Part shown: piece by piece, positions 13,601 through 25,486 of the stretch
Layout of the letters: the number at the start of each line of letters is the position of its first letter
How positions within the stretch are numbered: position 1 is the stretch's first letter
Assembly: GCF_018320785.1 (NCBI RefSeq)
Contig: NC_054875.1
Span: forward strand, 30,013,157-30,077,156
From: Cheilinus undulatus
Lineage: Eukaryota; Chordata; Actinopteri; Labriformes; Labridae
Reading direction: 5' to 3'
DNA: 64,000 nucleotides
Program-made: the position numbers and the translations under genes
The notes under the pieces: generated by a model
What the model saw: the letters and a program-made list of their open reading frames with translations, nothing else
The model's database searches: none
What the model was told of the DNA's origin: nothing

Positions 13601-16600
13601 AAAAACTTTTGTGAATGAACATTTCTCCTCATAATTTCTGCTGACCATAAAACTATCAAAGTAATAAGTAAAGGTTAACAACTGTCTGCAACAGCTCCAT
13701 GCCACAGCAGGTGATGTGAAATCAATCAATTTGTTGTCAACACCTTGAATGATTAAGTACCAATTTATCTATTTATTGTTGCAGTCATAATTAAAACTGT
13801 GATTCAAGCATAGGAAAATGAACCCCCAGCATTTGGGCTCTTTGCACTTAACATATAACAATCATTTTTGGATTGACAATTTAAAGCCAGACAGATTACT
13901 TCCAGCCACAGGTGTTGATTGTTTTCTTAGTTAAATCTGTCTTCCAATCAGATTTTAATGGATTCTTAAAAATACTTTCAACTTTGTCCTCATAAAAATG
14001 TTCAACCTCAAGTCAATTTTCCAGTTGCTTCAAAAACTTAAATTGTTTGGAGAAAGGCTCTTTTTTCATCATACAACTGGATAGATAGACCCTCAGCTGC
14101 TGAACTACAGAGCCCCCTCTTGGTCATTGAGAAGTATTACTGGAGCAGTAAGTTGCTAATGGTGTAAATAAATGGAAGATTTTTTCCTCTCCTGCAGCTT
14201 AACCGACCAGTAAAGAGACCTTCTTCACAATCAGCCTCTCGCTAACTCATGTTAAACTCTTATAGAAAACACACATTTCAAACTCTGTTCTTTTCTATTC
14301 TTATGTCTCTACAGTGCTGCTACTCCTCTTCATGTGTCAGTGTGGAAAAAAGGAGTTTAAAATCCCCATTACTGAGGATGAAGGTAACCAGACCCTCATC
14401 AAGTACAACCAAGAAGGAGGTGGCTCCGAATGCAAGGTTTGTTTGATATTTTGTGTGTATAAAGAAATAAAGAAAGTAAAGTTGTGACCGTATGCTGCAA
14501 TATTTACCCAATCTAAATGCACGTCCCTTTCTGGGGGTCTACCTTTTTCTCTCTTTCTCTGCCAGTCTGTCCCCAGTCTGCCCCTGACACCGACGCGCAT
14601 TGACACTGTGACGGACAGCATAAAAGTGGGCACCAAGCAGGTAATCCTCAATCTATTATCAATCTTCTTGTTGTTGGCTCTTTGTCTTTTTCTTTAAGAG
14701 AGAGCGCCTTATTTTTTTCACTAAGGTGGCAAATTCAACCTTACAGGTATTCCTACAGAAAACCAAAAACCAAGGAGTCACATAAAGCAAACATGGATTT
14801 CAGAAAATGTTACACCTAGTCCTGTTCAAACATGAGTGGCAGCTTTAATCCAGTCACTCTGTCACCTTTTCTTTTTCTGTCTACCTGAGGTGATGACAGA
14901 TAGGCAGATGTTAAGTCGAGGTTAAGATGCTTGTTGTGAAAATATTTATGGCATAAATTACAGGGTTTGTAAAGGCCTGGTAACCAGTAGCAAACAGGTT
15001 TGACTTGTAAGCTACTGTTAGAATGTGTTTGATTCCCCAAAACAGGCTACCTGCACACAGACTATTTTATTTTTGGGGGGAAGCACTGATATCATTTACT
15101 GTGACTTCAGCAGTTGTGAAAGCTAGATAACAGAACTTTGATTCAAATCTCAGTTTAAGTGGGGTATTGAAGGGATGAGTTACTAATCAACTTTCAGAGC
15201 AGATTTTTAACTCTGCTTGGACCCACCTCCTCCATCCATCAGCTGCCTCCTCCCCTCCTAAACCACACTTCCTTCCCCTCTCTGCCAGTTTCAACAGCAA
15301 GTGTTTCGTGAAAAAGACAGTGGCAGACAAATGCTGATAAACATCTAAAAGCAAGACATCTCAAGGTTGATTTGGTGGTTATCAATTTGTTTTTTGACCG
15401 AAGAAAATATTTTGTCTGTTTGGGGCACAGATGGCCATGCAGTAAGGTCAAGCCCCATGTATGCAGGCGACCTGGATTTAATTCTACACTCATTTTTCCT
15501 TAGGAGGGGCCTCTTCCCTCACATGGTGGCGACACTACCGTTAGAAGTTCATGTGCAAAAAGAAAAAAGACTTATGATGGGATGGGACACTTTTGCCCAA
15601 TATTTAAATCTGATTATTTCATTTTATTTTCCAAAGCTAAATGTGTTAGCCTGGTAATGGCATTTTTATAATGTGTTAGCATCAAGCTAACAAACTAAAA
15701 CATGCACTCTCAGGCCCACTCTCAGGTTTATATCAATGCAGCGCAGTTAGGATATCGATGCTTCCTAATGTGGATCTATGTATTACTTATGCTGATCATC
15801 ACTGTCTGTTATTTTCATTACTTCAATCAAGACACTTTTATTATTCTGTACTTGTACATTAGTGCATTTCTCCTCTGTTCAGCTGCATCAGTGTGTCATA
15901 ATGTTTTTAAAGGCCAATGAAGAATTTTGAAGTGAGAGAGAGCCAGTGTAGTTATTTATTTGATTTCATTAGAAGAATTGCCACTTCAAAACTGTATGTT
16001 GGTTTGAAATGAAATACCTACTGCTGGTATGATAAATGTTTGAGCCTCTGGGTGGCATGTAAACAAGCTGAAGGAAGCCATCAATTTGATAACAGAGCTA
16101 ACTACAACAAACCCAAGAGTCTGACTTCAGTCTCTTTTTAAGAAGTAAGTTCTCTACAATTAATCTACACAGGGTATATTTTCGATTGCTGCATATTAAA
16201 GAGAAATGTTATTTCAGTGTTAAAATAACCTGCATGATTCATGAAGTTCTGATTTAGTTAAATAAACTGATCCTGTGGATGCATGTCTCTTTCAGATAGT
16301 CAAAAATACAGTATGTTTAGTAAATTCAGTAGACATAGACTCTTCTGGGTTCTGATTATAACATTGTGGGTTTTTTTTTTTATACAATAGGTGACCAAAA
16401 CAGCTCCAGTCATGAACCAGGAAATGGATGCATACAGCAGCTACAGCCATACCATGGTGAGTTACAGAGACAGAGGTTTACAAAGATTTAGAGCAGTTTA
16501 CAGCAGCAGGATACATCCAAATGATAAACTAAGTTAACTTGCTAAGTGGTGCGTGCCTGTACTTGTCCTTTACTATGCTCCCTTACTTTACCTTAATGTA

Positions 16601-18750
16601 ATTCGCCTACAGATTAACAGCCACATGAACTCAATGTCAATGCAGCATCAAAGAGACACCATGAGGAGCCAAGGAGCACAGAACATGGTGAGTGACAACA
16701 GGACAACAGCTTTGTTTACACGAGCTGCCCTTTCACTGTTCAGTTATGATATGGAGGACGGTCTACAGCTCAGTCAGATCAGCCAGCACACTGCCTGTTG
16801 AAATCCACAAGGGGGCGCCAGAGTCTACATTTTTATGAGCAACACAATTACAGACAAGATAACTCAAGTTTTTCCAATTGTTTATAGACTATATTTTTTG
16901 TCTCTTTTTCTCTATTCCATTAGCTCAGAATACTTTAAATGTATTATTTTCTATTTGGAATTAGCATAAATCTGGGGTTTAGATGACCTCAAATACAATA
17001 CAGAGCTTAAAGTAAAAACAAAGATAAAACACTGCATACTCACTGTGGTAACTTGGGGTGCATACCAGGTGCTCTTGAAGTCAAAGTTGAAGACGACTAG
17101 ATCAACTTGAAAGCCACAGGGGTAATTTAAGGCATACTTGCACTGAGCCAAGGATGTGGCGAGATTGGCTTTATTGGTTTAGGGCACATCAGCCTAAACC
17201 AATATGATAAGCCCTAAACCGATAAAGGCATTTAACCACATCCGTAGCTCGGTGAGAGTGAGCCTGCAAGAAGGCCTAGCTGCCTCCCCCTCCCCTTGGA
17301 TAGAAAAGTGGTTATGAAATAACATGTTTACTTTACATCAAATGTTGTATACACATAAAAAAAGTTTAACTTAATGTGTATTCTGGTGTTTTAAATCTAA
17401 CCAGTGTGAGTGACAATTTTAGTTGCAGAGCTTTTTGGAGATTCTTTAACCAGATTTAATTGCTAGAAATTGTATGGATCCTGACTAATATAATCTCATT
17501 AAACACTATCTGGCTTTATTATAGTATTTACAAGATTAAGTTGACAATAACTTTTTAATTTTACTCATTTCAGTACTCTATGTGGAACACAAGCAGGACA
17601 AACACCTATCAGGTAAGAAATGCAAATTAAAGTGGCATGTTTGCACAAGAAGGTAAAAACGAGACTTAGTTTTCATCATATAGAAGTTATTTATGTTTTT
17701 TAGTACAGTATGTTATTCCAGCAGTGGAAAGTGTATATATGCATGTTATAGTTTGATGATAGGAACTCATAATCCTCCTCTTTGTGAACAGGGAGGCTCT
17801 TCGAGATACAATCGCTCTCTCAGCTTGAGGTCAACACTGCACATAGCAGATCACCTTGACAGGGTAAGAAGCTCTGTGAATGTCTAATAAAAGATTTGAC
17901 ATATAGCATACACTACTAGTAGGGTGCATGTGGCTCTGAAGGTAAACAGGTTGTCTACCATCATGGCAAGTGTTTTCTCCCCCTCTTAAAGAGTGCTGTG
18001 CCTGACAAGATTTAAGTGTATTCAAAAATGTATACTTTCATCGTCAACATCTGCAGCTATCTATGACAGTCATATTCTGCTACTACAAGCAGTAAAGCAG
18101 CTTTTGTGTAAAACAACAGAATTTTAACGAAGGATAAACTCTCCTCTGTGAAATTGATAGCTAAGCCCCATAATACAAGTTACTCCTGGTGGTTACAGCA
18201 GCATTATGCATTCTCTCCTCCATGAATGGATGTGAGTGTTAACCATTCCGTGGTCAAAAGCTCCATATAAAACAGCTATTGACATTTTTCTGATAATAAA
18301 ACTGGATAAACTAAGCATGCTGTAAAACACTAACGGCCAGCCAGGCCACAATCCCATTATTTAAACTCCCTGATGCTTATAAAATACCATTAATGAAACA
18401 AAAACACTGTATGGGAGTAAAGAGGTTAGATAATATGGTGAGTGTACATGTACACTGAATGTAAATGTGGGCTACTCGTTTCTTTATACATACAATATAA
18501 CCATGACATCTTTGCTTGATTATTCCCACAGAGACTGCACACCATTGATGGAAACCACACAGACTACCCGGTGTACCGACCCTGTGAGTATGCCTACGAG
18601 GGGCAGGGGAGCAGATCCCAGTCGCTGGATAGGCTGTCTCTCAGCAACTATGGAGACGATTTAAACTTTCTGAATGAATTGGGACCGAAGTTCAAGACAC
18701 TGGGAAGCGTCTTGCAGCAGAAAATTCAAGAAAAGAAGACAGGTTTTTAA
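3214..18750 (+). CDS. cdh26: Cadherin-26-like protein, copy A (5' end not placed)
   Basis: Calcium-dependent cell-cell adhesion protein of the cadherin-26 type. Seventeen exons join in frame to 806 codons: 3214-3306, 3395-3550, 3639-3786, 4392-4561, 5998-6126, 6216-6401, 6538-6806, 10044-10192, 10303-10533, 10625-10846, 14315-14436, 14566-14640, 16391-16456, 16613-16687, 17574-17612, 17792-17863, 18532-18750. Residues 5-8 (RSKR) are a furin site; the mature protein starts R-W, with the adhesive Trp second. Five cadherin repeats follow, with linkers DINDNAP (109), a divergent DTNTHLP (220), DLNDPPVF (344) and DINDNVP (450). The membrane-proximal repeat is cysteine-containing. A membrane span lies near 567-592, then a tail of about 214 residues ending in a catenin-binding-like segment ([18 protein letters not shown]). 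[11 protein letters not shown]-type and EGNQTL-type motifs match mammalian CDH26. Intron 5 of this set has a GC donor. The initiator ATG and signal peptide are not identified. Confidence 0.88.
4604..5927 (-). mobile_element. Tc1-like transposon in an intron of cadherin gene A
   Basis: The element is bounded by inverted repeats: the left end begins TGGTGCTGTAAAAAAGTATT and the right end is the complement of a TGGTACTGTGAAAAGAATTT text. TA dinucleotides flank it at 4602-4603 and 5928-5929, the target duplication expected for Tc1/mariner. Both ends carry the TTTGCCCCC motif seen in a very common fish Tc1 family. The transposase is read on the minus strand and is broken (listed separately), so the copy is inactive. 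It fills most of the intron between exons 4392-4561 and 5998-6126 and does not touch either splice site. Confidence 0.85.
4825..5564 (-). pseudogene. Decayed Tc1-like transposase
   Basis: On the minus strand the frame opens at 5564 with [13 protein letters not shown], typical of a fish Tc1-like transposase N-terminus, and hits a stop after about 20 codons. Further along, fragments such as KVELFG, CDGLGL and, near 4840-4870, VVAAKGG match later parts of the same family, but they lie in different frames with several stops and internal deletions. The reading is about 740 bases against roughly 1,020 for an intact member. It cannot make an active enzyme. Confidence 0.75.
7627..7675 (+). repeat. 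(TTA)n microsatellite
   Basis: An uninterrupted run of about 16 TTA/ATT units. It lies inside the long inverted-repeat element, just inward of its left arm. Confidence 0.97.
8323..9063 (+). mobile_element. Short hAT transposon remnant nested in the long inverted-repeat element
   Basis: The left end reads CATTGGTTCTCAAACTGGGG and the right end reads TTTAGAGACCCCTG, the inverted termini of a widespread hAT (Charlie/ZBED-type) family. The flanks TTCTGAAA (8315-8322) and TTCTAAAG (9064-9071) match at six of eight positions, as expected for a decayed 8-bp hAT target duplication. The inside carries only the start of a transposase gene (listed separately). At 741 bp it is an internally deleted, non-autonomous copy. 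Confidence 0.85.
8606..8863 (+). pseudogene. hAT transposase fragment with BED zinc finger
   Basis: From ATG at 8606 the frame gives MDKYL...[12 protein letters not shown] and then stops. A second frame overlapping it, to a stop at 8861-8863, gives [19 protein letters not shown] followed by HLITKH. Together these are the N-terminus and BED-type zinc finger (C-x2-C ... H-x4-H) of a ZBED/FAM200-like hAT transposase. A frameshift with loss of about 20 residues separates the two parts, and the catalytic domain is missing. It is a relic, not a host gene. Confidence 0.75.
11940..12001 (-). mobile_element. Isolated hAT terminus
   Basis: The text ending CCAGTTGAGAACCACTG is the right-hand inverted terminus of a hAT family (its complement begins CAGTGGTTCTCAACTGG). 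I could not find a matching left end nearby, so this looks like a truncated relic. Confidence 0.55.
12539..12562 (+). repeat. Poly(A) run
   Basis: A 24-base uninterrupted A tract in an intron of cadherin gene A. No clear retroposon body is visible just 5' of it. Confidence 0.9.
15422..15490 (+). repeat. Possible tRNA-derived SINE head
   Basis: The stretch GGCACAGATGGCCATGCAGT followed about 35 bases later by GACCTGGATTTAATTC resembles the A box and B box of a tRNA-derived SINE. The tail and boundaries are not clear and the B box is degenerate. It lies in an intron of cadherin gene A. Confidence 0.4.
17165..17230. repeat. Intronic inverted repeat with three TGGTTTAGG arms
   Basis: TTATTGGTTTAGGGC pairs with GCCCTAAACCGATAA downstream (one G-T-type mismatch), giving a stem of about 18 bp. 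Between them lies CCTAAACCAAT, a perfect complement to 11 bases of the left arm. Two alternative hairpins are therefore possible. It may be the remains of a small inverted-repeat element. Confidence 0.6.
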
Positions 18751-19292
18751 AAGGCACTGCTGAACTGAGTTTTCAACTAAGCTTGATTTTTTTCTCCTCA
18801 TTTGTATTTGTAAAAATGGATGGATCAGACTTAATCACTGGAGAGATTGTTGCGTGGACTTTGTACCAAACACTAAGGTGACATTGTAAATTGGTATCAT
18901 TCCAATGGACTACGCAGAAGAGGTTATGACTTGCTTGTTTGAACTTGGAGTTATTGCACTGCACAAACTGTTATGCTCTGGTTATTTTGAAAAGTTACGT
19001 TTTGAAAGGGACTGGGTGTGTATGGTTTAATTTTTTTACTGTGCTTCTTTGAGAGTGACAGCTGTCACAGTAAACACAGCACATCATTTGAAGCTTTGGT
19101 GGTTTAGTCACGGCAGTATTATAAAGACTTTTATAGTGTACGTTTGTATGAAAAGTGGAAATTTTAGAAAATGTAAGATGTGGCTGGCTGTCTAGTCATA
19201 CAGTGGTGTGCTTCGAACAACTATCATGGCTGTAGTTTTCTTTTGTTCTGAGGATTTTTGTATCAGTCTAAGTATGAATTCTTTAAGGAAAA

Positions 19293-19298
19293 AATAAA
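19293..19298 (+). other. Polyadenylation signal of cadherin gene A
   Basis: AATAAA about 540 bases after the stop codon of copy A. It is followed by a T/G-rich stretch (GTGATTTTTGG), which suits a cleavage site near 19315. No earlier AATAAA is seen after the stop. Confidence 0.6.
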
Positions 19299-20524
19299 AT
19301 GTGATTTTTGGGGAGAAACTTGCCTTTGCTTAAAGCTTTACTGGCAGCCACCTCTGGCGTAAAATCTTTAAACAAAAAGAAAATATGGTAAAAATATACT
19401 CAGCTCATAATGCGCTGTGATTTATGCTAGGTCCTTAATAACTTTTTCCCATGATACTTGTAAGCAGTGTTGGGTTAGCATGTTACCAAGCGATCTTTTA
19501 AGTTATCACATAACTTTTTAGTAGTAAGGAGCAACAATACATGAGTTTTGCATTCAAGTAATTCATGATTATTTTTTCATGATAGCCCCATTTCACTTTT
19601 TATCCCCACAAAAAAAGGAAAATCCACAAAAATTTAGGTTTGTAGTGGTTGCTTTGTAGTGCATGCTTCTATGTGACAGGCAGGAGTACACATTTTGTGA
19701 TGCCATAGTATTGTATGCCTCTGCCCAGTTTGTTGTTAGATTGTGAGCACATTAAAGAGCTGTAACTTTATTTTGTTATTTATGCTGCAGAGGGACAGAT
19801 TGGTGGCACCATACTTGGCTTTAGAATGACAGTAGAGTTCAAAGGCAGACCTATAGTAGGTTATGTGCGGGTATCACAATGTGGAGCTAGGCCTAGTTAT
19901 GGGTTTAAATTGTGGTCAAGCAAAAGTACTCTTACGTGATATATAACACAATAATATTAGAAAATTACTTTTGAAAGTAAAGTTAACTGACAATGGCACT
20001 AGTAGCCCAGCTCATAATAATACTCTAGATAAGAGATTACCTCATTAAAGTGCGGTTTGTGATGCATATTTGCATATATTTGTATTTTTTTAAGTCATAG
20101 AAGTACTTCAACTAGATTGCAAAAATTTGGGGTAGACTAAAACAGCTAAAAGAATGGCCGACAATGATAAATATTGGATTGCAATATCACCCTCTCAAGG
20201 GGCAGAAGCACTGATGTTGCCGCTGTCTTAGAGTCCCTTCTCTCTCTGTGACCTGCAAAGCAAGTTTGGCCACGCTGCTTGCCACACATATGGAGGAAGA
20301 AGAGAAAGAGGGCTTGTCAGTTAGCTTTGCAGTCTTATATGGATAAAAAACAAAAATGCTAAACTGGTTGAAAAACTGCAGGGGGGCCACCTGTCTCATC
20401 TGCTATCATGTACGCCACTATTCAACCACGGATGAAGAGACCTTGAACAAGTTAAGTCCAATGCAAATCTGGCTTGCTGTTTACAAGCCAGATTGCATAC
20501 ATTTTTGTGGATCCAAATAGTAAC

Positions 20525-20906
20525 TTAAAGGTACAGTGTGTAATATTTAGCCTATTAGCATTTAGCAAAACAAGCTTGGTTAAAATGAAACATAACATTT
20601 ATAAGTAGATTGATCTAAATTAGTGTTGACATCTGATAATACATTTTTTAAATTTATGTTTTAAATTAACTCAGAATAAGCCTTTTATTCGTACATAGGG
20701 AGGGTCCCTTCCAAGGACGCTGCCATCTTGGATTTTTGCATTTTGCCTGTTTCTATGGCACCATAGAAGGAACCAAATAACAGTTAAGCATGTATTGATT
20801 TTTAAACTTCACTGGTTCCCACAGTTATCACCAGAGAAATGATCATCACACTCCAGAATTGACTGTTAGATGTTGACAGTCCCAATTTTACACACTGTAC
20901 CTTTAA
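20525..20906. mobile_element. MITE with TTAAAGGTACAGTGTGTAA ends
   Basis: The left end TTAAAGGTACAGTGTGTAA is mirrored on the right by TTACACACTGTACCTTTAA, a near-perfect inverted repeat of 19 bases. The roughly 380-bp interior has no coding capacity. It is a non-autonomous DNA transposon of a type common in fish. Confidence 0.8.
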
Positions 20907-20908
20907 AG

Positions 20909-21515
20909 CAGTGGTTCCTTACCTGGGGTCCGGGCACCCCTTTAATTAGAATATAAAACACAAAAAAAAGAAAAGATGAAGAGAATCTGCTCATTTTGTG
21001 CAAATAAAGTCAATTTGTTTGGGGAAAAAATTAGATTATAGTCATATATTTACATGAAATCAAACTCATAATTTAAGAGTTTTAAAAGTCTGAAATTTAC
21101 AGGAAAAAAATGAAATTTCGAAGTTTAAAAACTCTTACATTTTGACACTAGAAACTCAAAAATTGCTGTTTTAAAATCATAAATCTACAACAGTGTAAAG
21201 TAAAAAAGAAAACTGATGAAAAAAGTGGTTCAATTCTGGACTATATGGTCTCAAAAATTCCACGTTTTGGTTCATGTACATTTACAACTTTGTAAGTCAA
21301 CAAATTATTTTTTTTCTCTCACATTAACAAGTTTTTAAACTTGCAGACTGAGTTTCTCATAGATCTTTTGTCAAGAACAAGTGTATATGGGCCTATAACA
21401 TTAGGATTTTGTCAATGAAATCAATTAAAATTGATGTTTGTTGTTTTTCAAGTTGGTCGGGCTTTTCTTAGATATGAGTAAAGAGCCTTGAAGAAAAAAG
21501 GCTGGGAGCCAGTAC
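20909..21515. mobile_element. Non-autonomous hAT copy inserted at the edge of the MITE
   Basis: It begins CAGTGGTTCCTTACCTGGGG, a hAT-type terminus, and ends with GGCTGGGAGCCAGTAC, a weaker inverted match. The flanks CTTTAAAG (20901-20908) and CTTTAATG (21516-21523) agree at seven of eight positions, which supports an 8-bp target duplication. The left duplication overlaps the last bases of the neighbouring MITE. No transposase is visible. Confidence 0.65.
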
Positions 21516-21999
21516 CTTTAATGAAGCAATATTTAACCGTATTGTGAGGTACCCTCACATCCTCAACCATAAAGTTTCATCATTTGAAGCAGTAGTAATA
21601 AAATCATTCTGAACTATAACTGTATATATTTTACAAAACATGAACATTTTAAAATCAAGAGATCACTCACATCTTCATTTGCAGTTTTCAATTTTTCATC
21701 ACAACACCTTGTTCATTATTTTTCAATCTTACATGCTACTAGCCGGGTCTAAATGTAAAATATGTTTACAGAAGTATAATGAAATAAAATGGTTACAGTC
21801 TTCAAAAGTTTAGTTAGATCAGTGATTTTCCCACAGTGCTGTCATTCTAGTGATAATCTTGCATTACATTTCATGACATACTGAGACATACTTTCTCTGA
21901 ACATTGTTTTTAAAACCTGTGAGAGTGAGGTTGTCTACTGTGTTGCCACAGTGCACTGTTAAGATTGCATGCTGACACAATGGTTCTGTCTTGACTAGA

Positions 22000-22202
22000 T
22001 CATATCATCAACTTCCCGCGTCAGCAAAAGGGAATCTTCAGCCAGACGTGTTTGATTTGTTGTGTTTCCCACGTTTCACGTTCGCTCTGAGCTGTTGCTG
22101 AAAGTTAAAGTAGTCGCCCCTCAGCCAGACAGCAGAGGTGGAAGAACTTGTTTTTTGATGAATGCTTGTATTGACAGTATGGTGCTGGGAGGCCATATCA
22201 GG
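22000..22202 (+). promoter_or_regulatory. Possible upstream untranslated exon of cadherin gene B
   Basis: This stretch is richer in G, C and CpG than its surroundings (for example CTTCCCGCGTCAG and CACGTTTCACGTTCG). It ends in a good donor, ATATCAG followed by GTAAGG at 22203. It lies 3.3 kb upstream of the first coding exon of copy B and on the same strand. It could be a 5' untranslated exon with its promoter. That is inference: no acceptor pairing can be proved from the sequence. Confidence 0.25.
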
Positions 22203-22423
22203 TAAGGGTGTGGCAAAGAGAGTAACATGTAAATCTGGTATCTGTTAATCGGCTAGTTTGATCAACATGCACAATGAGCATGCAACGAGTCTAGTTTTTA
22301 ACCTTTACTTTAGGTCAGTTTCAGAGTCATGAGATAACAAAAGACATGAACCAGACTGATAATGCAGACTACAGCAGAAAATAGGAAATCTTTGCCATAC
22401 GCAAAGATGGATGAACATAATAT

Positions 22424-22986
22424 TAATCAAAGTGATATTTCGGGATTTTGGAAGTTGGGTCGTAGGAGGTACTTGCTCCAAATGAAGTTTCTCTGCTCTC
22501 TCTTTCAGCCCCCTGACTCTTCATCTGCAGAAGTTCTTCGTCGGTGTACTCCGGTTCGAATATCCTCTTGTATCCCCAGTAAACGGTACATCATCATCAC
22601 TCAAGTAAAAATTGCTCGTATAATCTTTGTTTTAGCTTGTTGTGGTGTTATTATCCGGGTAGAAGCAAGCAAACCCACACAGCTGATGAGAGGATATCGG
22701 TGCTGCATCGTAAATTAGTGCCTGGCACAGAGGGATTTTTTGGGGAGTAATGAAGTACATTTTCGACAGGCGAGCCAACATATTTTCTCAGCCAATTTTT
22801 AGAAAAACTTGTTAAACTATGCAGATAAAATGTTCCCATCTACAGCCACTTTGCCCTGGATCTCTCTGAGCTCGTAATAACACTGGGAGCAACTTTCACA
22901 GAAATCACTGGAGGCTAATGCCACTACTATAGCCAAGTACCTCATACCACCCAACTTCAAAAATCCCAAAATATCCCTTTAAGTTA
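22424..22986. mobile_element. MITE of about 560 bp
   Basis: The left end contains GATATTTCGGGATTTTGGAA then GTTGGGTCGTAGGAGGTACT. The right end is its complement with a few changes (AAGTACCTCATACCACCCAA, then AATCCCAAAATATCCC). Inverted ends of about 50 bases with no transposase inside mark a non-autonomous element. The open frame at 22362-22718 crosses its left edge and is not a gene. Confidence 0.7.
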
Positions 22987-25486
22987 CTCAAAGAAGCTCA
23001 AATTCCACTTCTGATTTATCAAGGAAACAACAGCCTGAATTATTTTTTTAACTATACCAAAGAGCATTTACTGTAAAAGGCTTTTCATCACTGTTTTACA
23101 GTGTAAAACCTACCATCATGTCACTGTTTTCCAACATTCATTTCCAATTTAAAAAAGCAAATGACAACTCTATTTTGCACAATAAAGAAAGTGCAGCAAT
23201 AAACAGCCATTTAAGGTTTCATAGTGCTTATCATTTAATTAAGTTCTGTTTTTTAGTCACTGACATAACGTACAGGTTTGGAATGTCCCTGCAGGAGTTG
23301 CAGCAATAATCCACTTTTCCTGAGAATGGATTTCTTCAGGGTGACTGGTAAAAGACGTCACAGCTTTGCCACACCACTGAATGGCATGGTTCAGTATAAT
23401 GCTGGCTGGAACTTGTACTGTATGATATTACACAAGTCGCTGCAGGAGTCCCTCCAGAGTAAAATGGTTGATGGGGTATGCTTTCTTTGTTTCCTTGTGG
23501 TGAGTTTACGATGCACTCAGTTTAATTAAAATATGAGCTGGCCCTCCTAAAGAGCAGTGTTCAGGAGCGTGAGACAGCTCAGTGCATTTCTTTTCAATTC
23601 TTAAGTAAGTTTCCTACATAACTGTGCTGATTCTAATCTTACGTGATTGTCTTTGATGTCTCTCTAAAGGACATAGTTCCTCTTGATATTAATGCTAGCA
23701 TTTAGTTCCAAAGTTTTTAAAAAAAAGATAGTTTCCCCTTGTTATATGCTACAGCTTTTACAGAGCCAGCTTAGAGTTGCTGCTGATGTGGACCATCAAT
23801 CACAGAGCTGTCATTCAGCATATTTCCACTTTTTCTAATGCCATCACAATGAGCACAGACAACACTAAAACAAAGAAACAAAGGATGAATTAATCCATTT
23901 TTGATGACGAACTGAAAGAGCTTTTATGCAGAAACCACACAACAGAAAGAAAACCATTGTAAGGACTAATTAGCATCAAAAGGCACACAGGAGCATGAAA
24001 AACAAGCAAGTGACTTATAATCTGCTGTGGTTAACTGTGGTAAAATAAAAGTTGAACAGTTTGTAATGTTGCTAAACAAGAACTTTGGCTAAAGTGACAT
24101 GAGCTGTTCAAAACTGGCTACACAGAAAGATGACACTAGTTTTAGACCCTACAAAAGCGACGTTGTGATGTTTTTGGCATTAAATGTAAGCAAAGTAGCA
24201 CTTCCAATGCTTTCCTGAATGTGTCCTGTAGAAATGAGGTTGTGTTTTCTTACAAAAACAATTCTGTTATCTCTTAACAGTAAAATGTGACACTTACTGG
24301 GAATGCTTTCTGTTTCTAATTGTATATAGTTTGACACTTTTACCCTGGCAGCTGTTCCACACATTAAAAATTACTATACTGAACTGATCAGTAGTCAAGT
24401 TAATGGGGTTGGTTGACTTCATGGCTCGAAATAAGGTTTCTATGCGATTTTTCCCCTTTAAATTAGGCAGTTAGCTAAACTAATGAATAATTTTTTTATC
24501 TCATTCACTCACACAATATAATATTTCTAAACATAACAACCAAAGTAACTTCTTTAATCTTTTTATTTTTCTTTTTAAATAAAACATGCTATCAGAAGGC
24601 TAAAGTTTATGATAAAAGGAAGTAAAAAATACTTTGAGATGTAGCTTGTTTAAACCTTTTCTCACAAGGAGAGATTAAATGGCAAGCCAGACAAAGCAGG
24701 CATTAGTCATATGACTGGTTTTGTCTTGTTTGTCTTGGCTAACAAAGATCATGTGATGAATGTCGGTTAAGTTATGAAAAAAAAACCTGTCTCTGAATAG
24801 GGTCACAAATTTCATTAGTCAAAAATTCTGTTTTAAATGAAAGTTATTTACAACCACACCTGTAATAGCAAAAAAAAAAGAAGAAAAAAAAAATACACTT
24901 GAGCTTATTATGTTTTTTGTTCCAACTAAAGAAGTTTATATCTTATCATTTTTAATATAACACAATATGCATAAAGCAAAACCTATAATTCCTCACAAGG
25001 TTTAAATGAAAAGTGAATGAAAATAGGAGCTAACTAGGATTTGATTAACTGATAGCCTCTGTGGAAAATTACACCATCCAGCCTGTTGTTCCATCCCTAC
25101 TTGTATTTTACACACAAACTATTTACACATTCTTCCTTCAACAAAACTAATTTACTTTTTTCATGGCTGAGATTGCGTGACAAATCGTGAATTTGAAAAT
25201 TATCTATGTACTTCTATAGAGGAGAGTTTGAAAAGCAAACAATAAGTGTTCACCTGCACATACACACTTTGGCATGCTTGCACACAAATGCCCTACATAC
25301 CTTGATCACGCCCAGCTGCACAGGAACAGGGTTCATAAGCAATGTTTTTTTTTTTTGTTTTGGACACAGGCCCTCCCACTCAAAGGTAAACTGCTGCTCG
25401 AGCCCACTTTTGCATTTAACTGATCTTTCATTCGGTCGATTACCAAAGGGACTTACTTTGAGGACAGCATAGGAGCTGGATACACA

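Larger units (their letters stand above)
10847..14314. other. Intron of cadherin gene A, mainly unique AT-rich sequence
   Basis: This 3.5 kb intron interrupts the coding sequence inside the membrane span. It contains one solo hAT terminus (about 11940-12001), a poly(A) run at 12539-12562 and several shorter A or T runs. I see no other gene or RNA in it. Confidence 0.6.
19320..25486. other. Spacer between the two cadherin genes
   Basis: A 6.2 kb stretch without a recognisable gene. It holds a short inverted-repeat element (20525-20906) with a hAT copy inserted at its right edge (20909-21515), a second inverted-repeat element (about 22424-22986), and a possible untranslated first exon for copy B near 22.0-22.2 kb. 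The rest is unique AT-rich sequence in which I see nothing. Confidence 0.6.

Noticed and set aside
14337-14651. Minus-strand open frame of 104 codons
   Set aside because: Antisense to two cytoplasmic-tail exons of cadherin copy A that join in frame on the plus strand.
22362-22718. Open frame of 118 codons
   Set aside because: It crosses the left inverted terminus of a MITE; it is repeat sequence read by chance.
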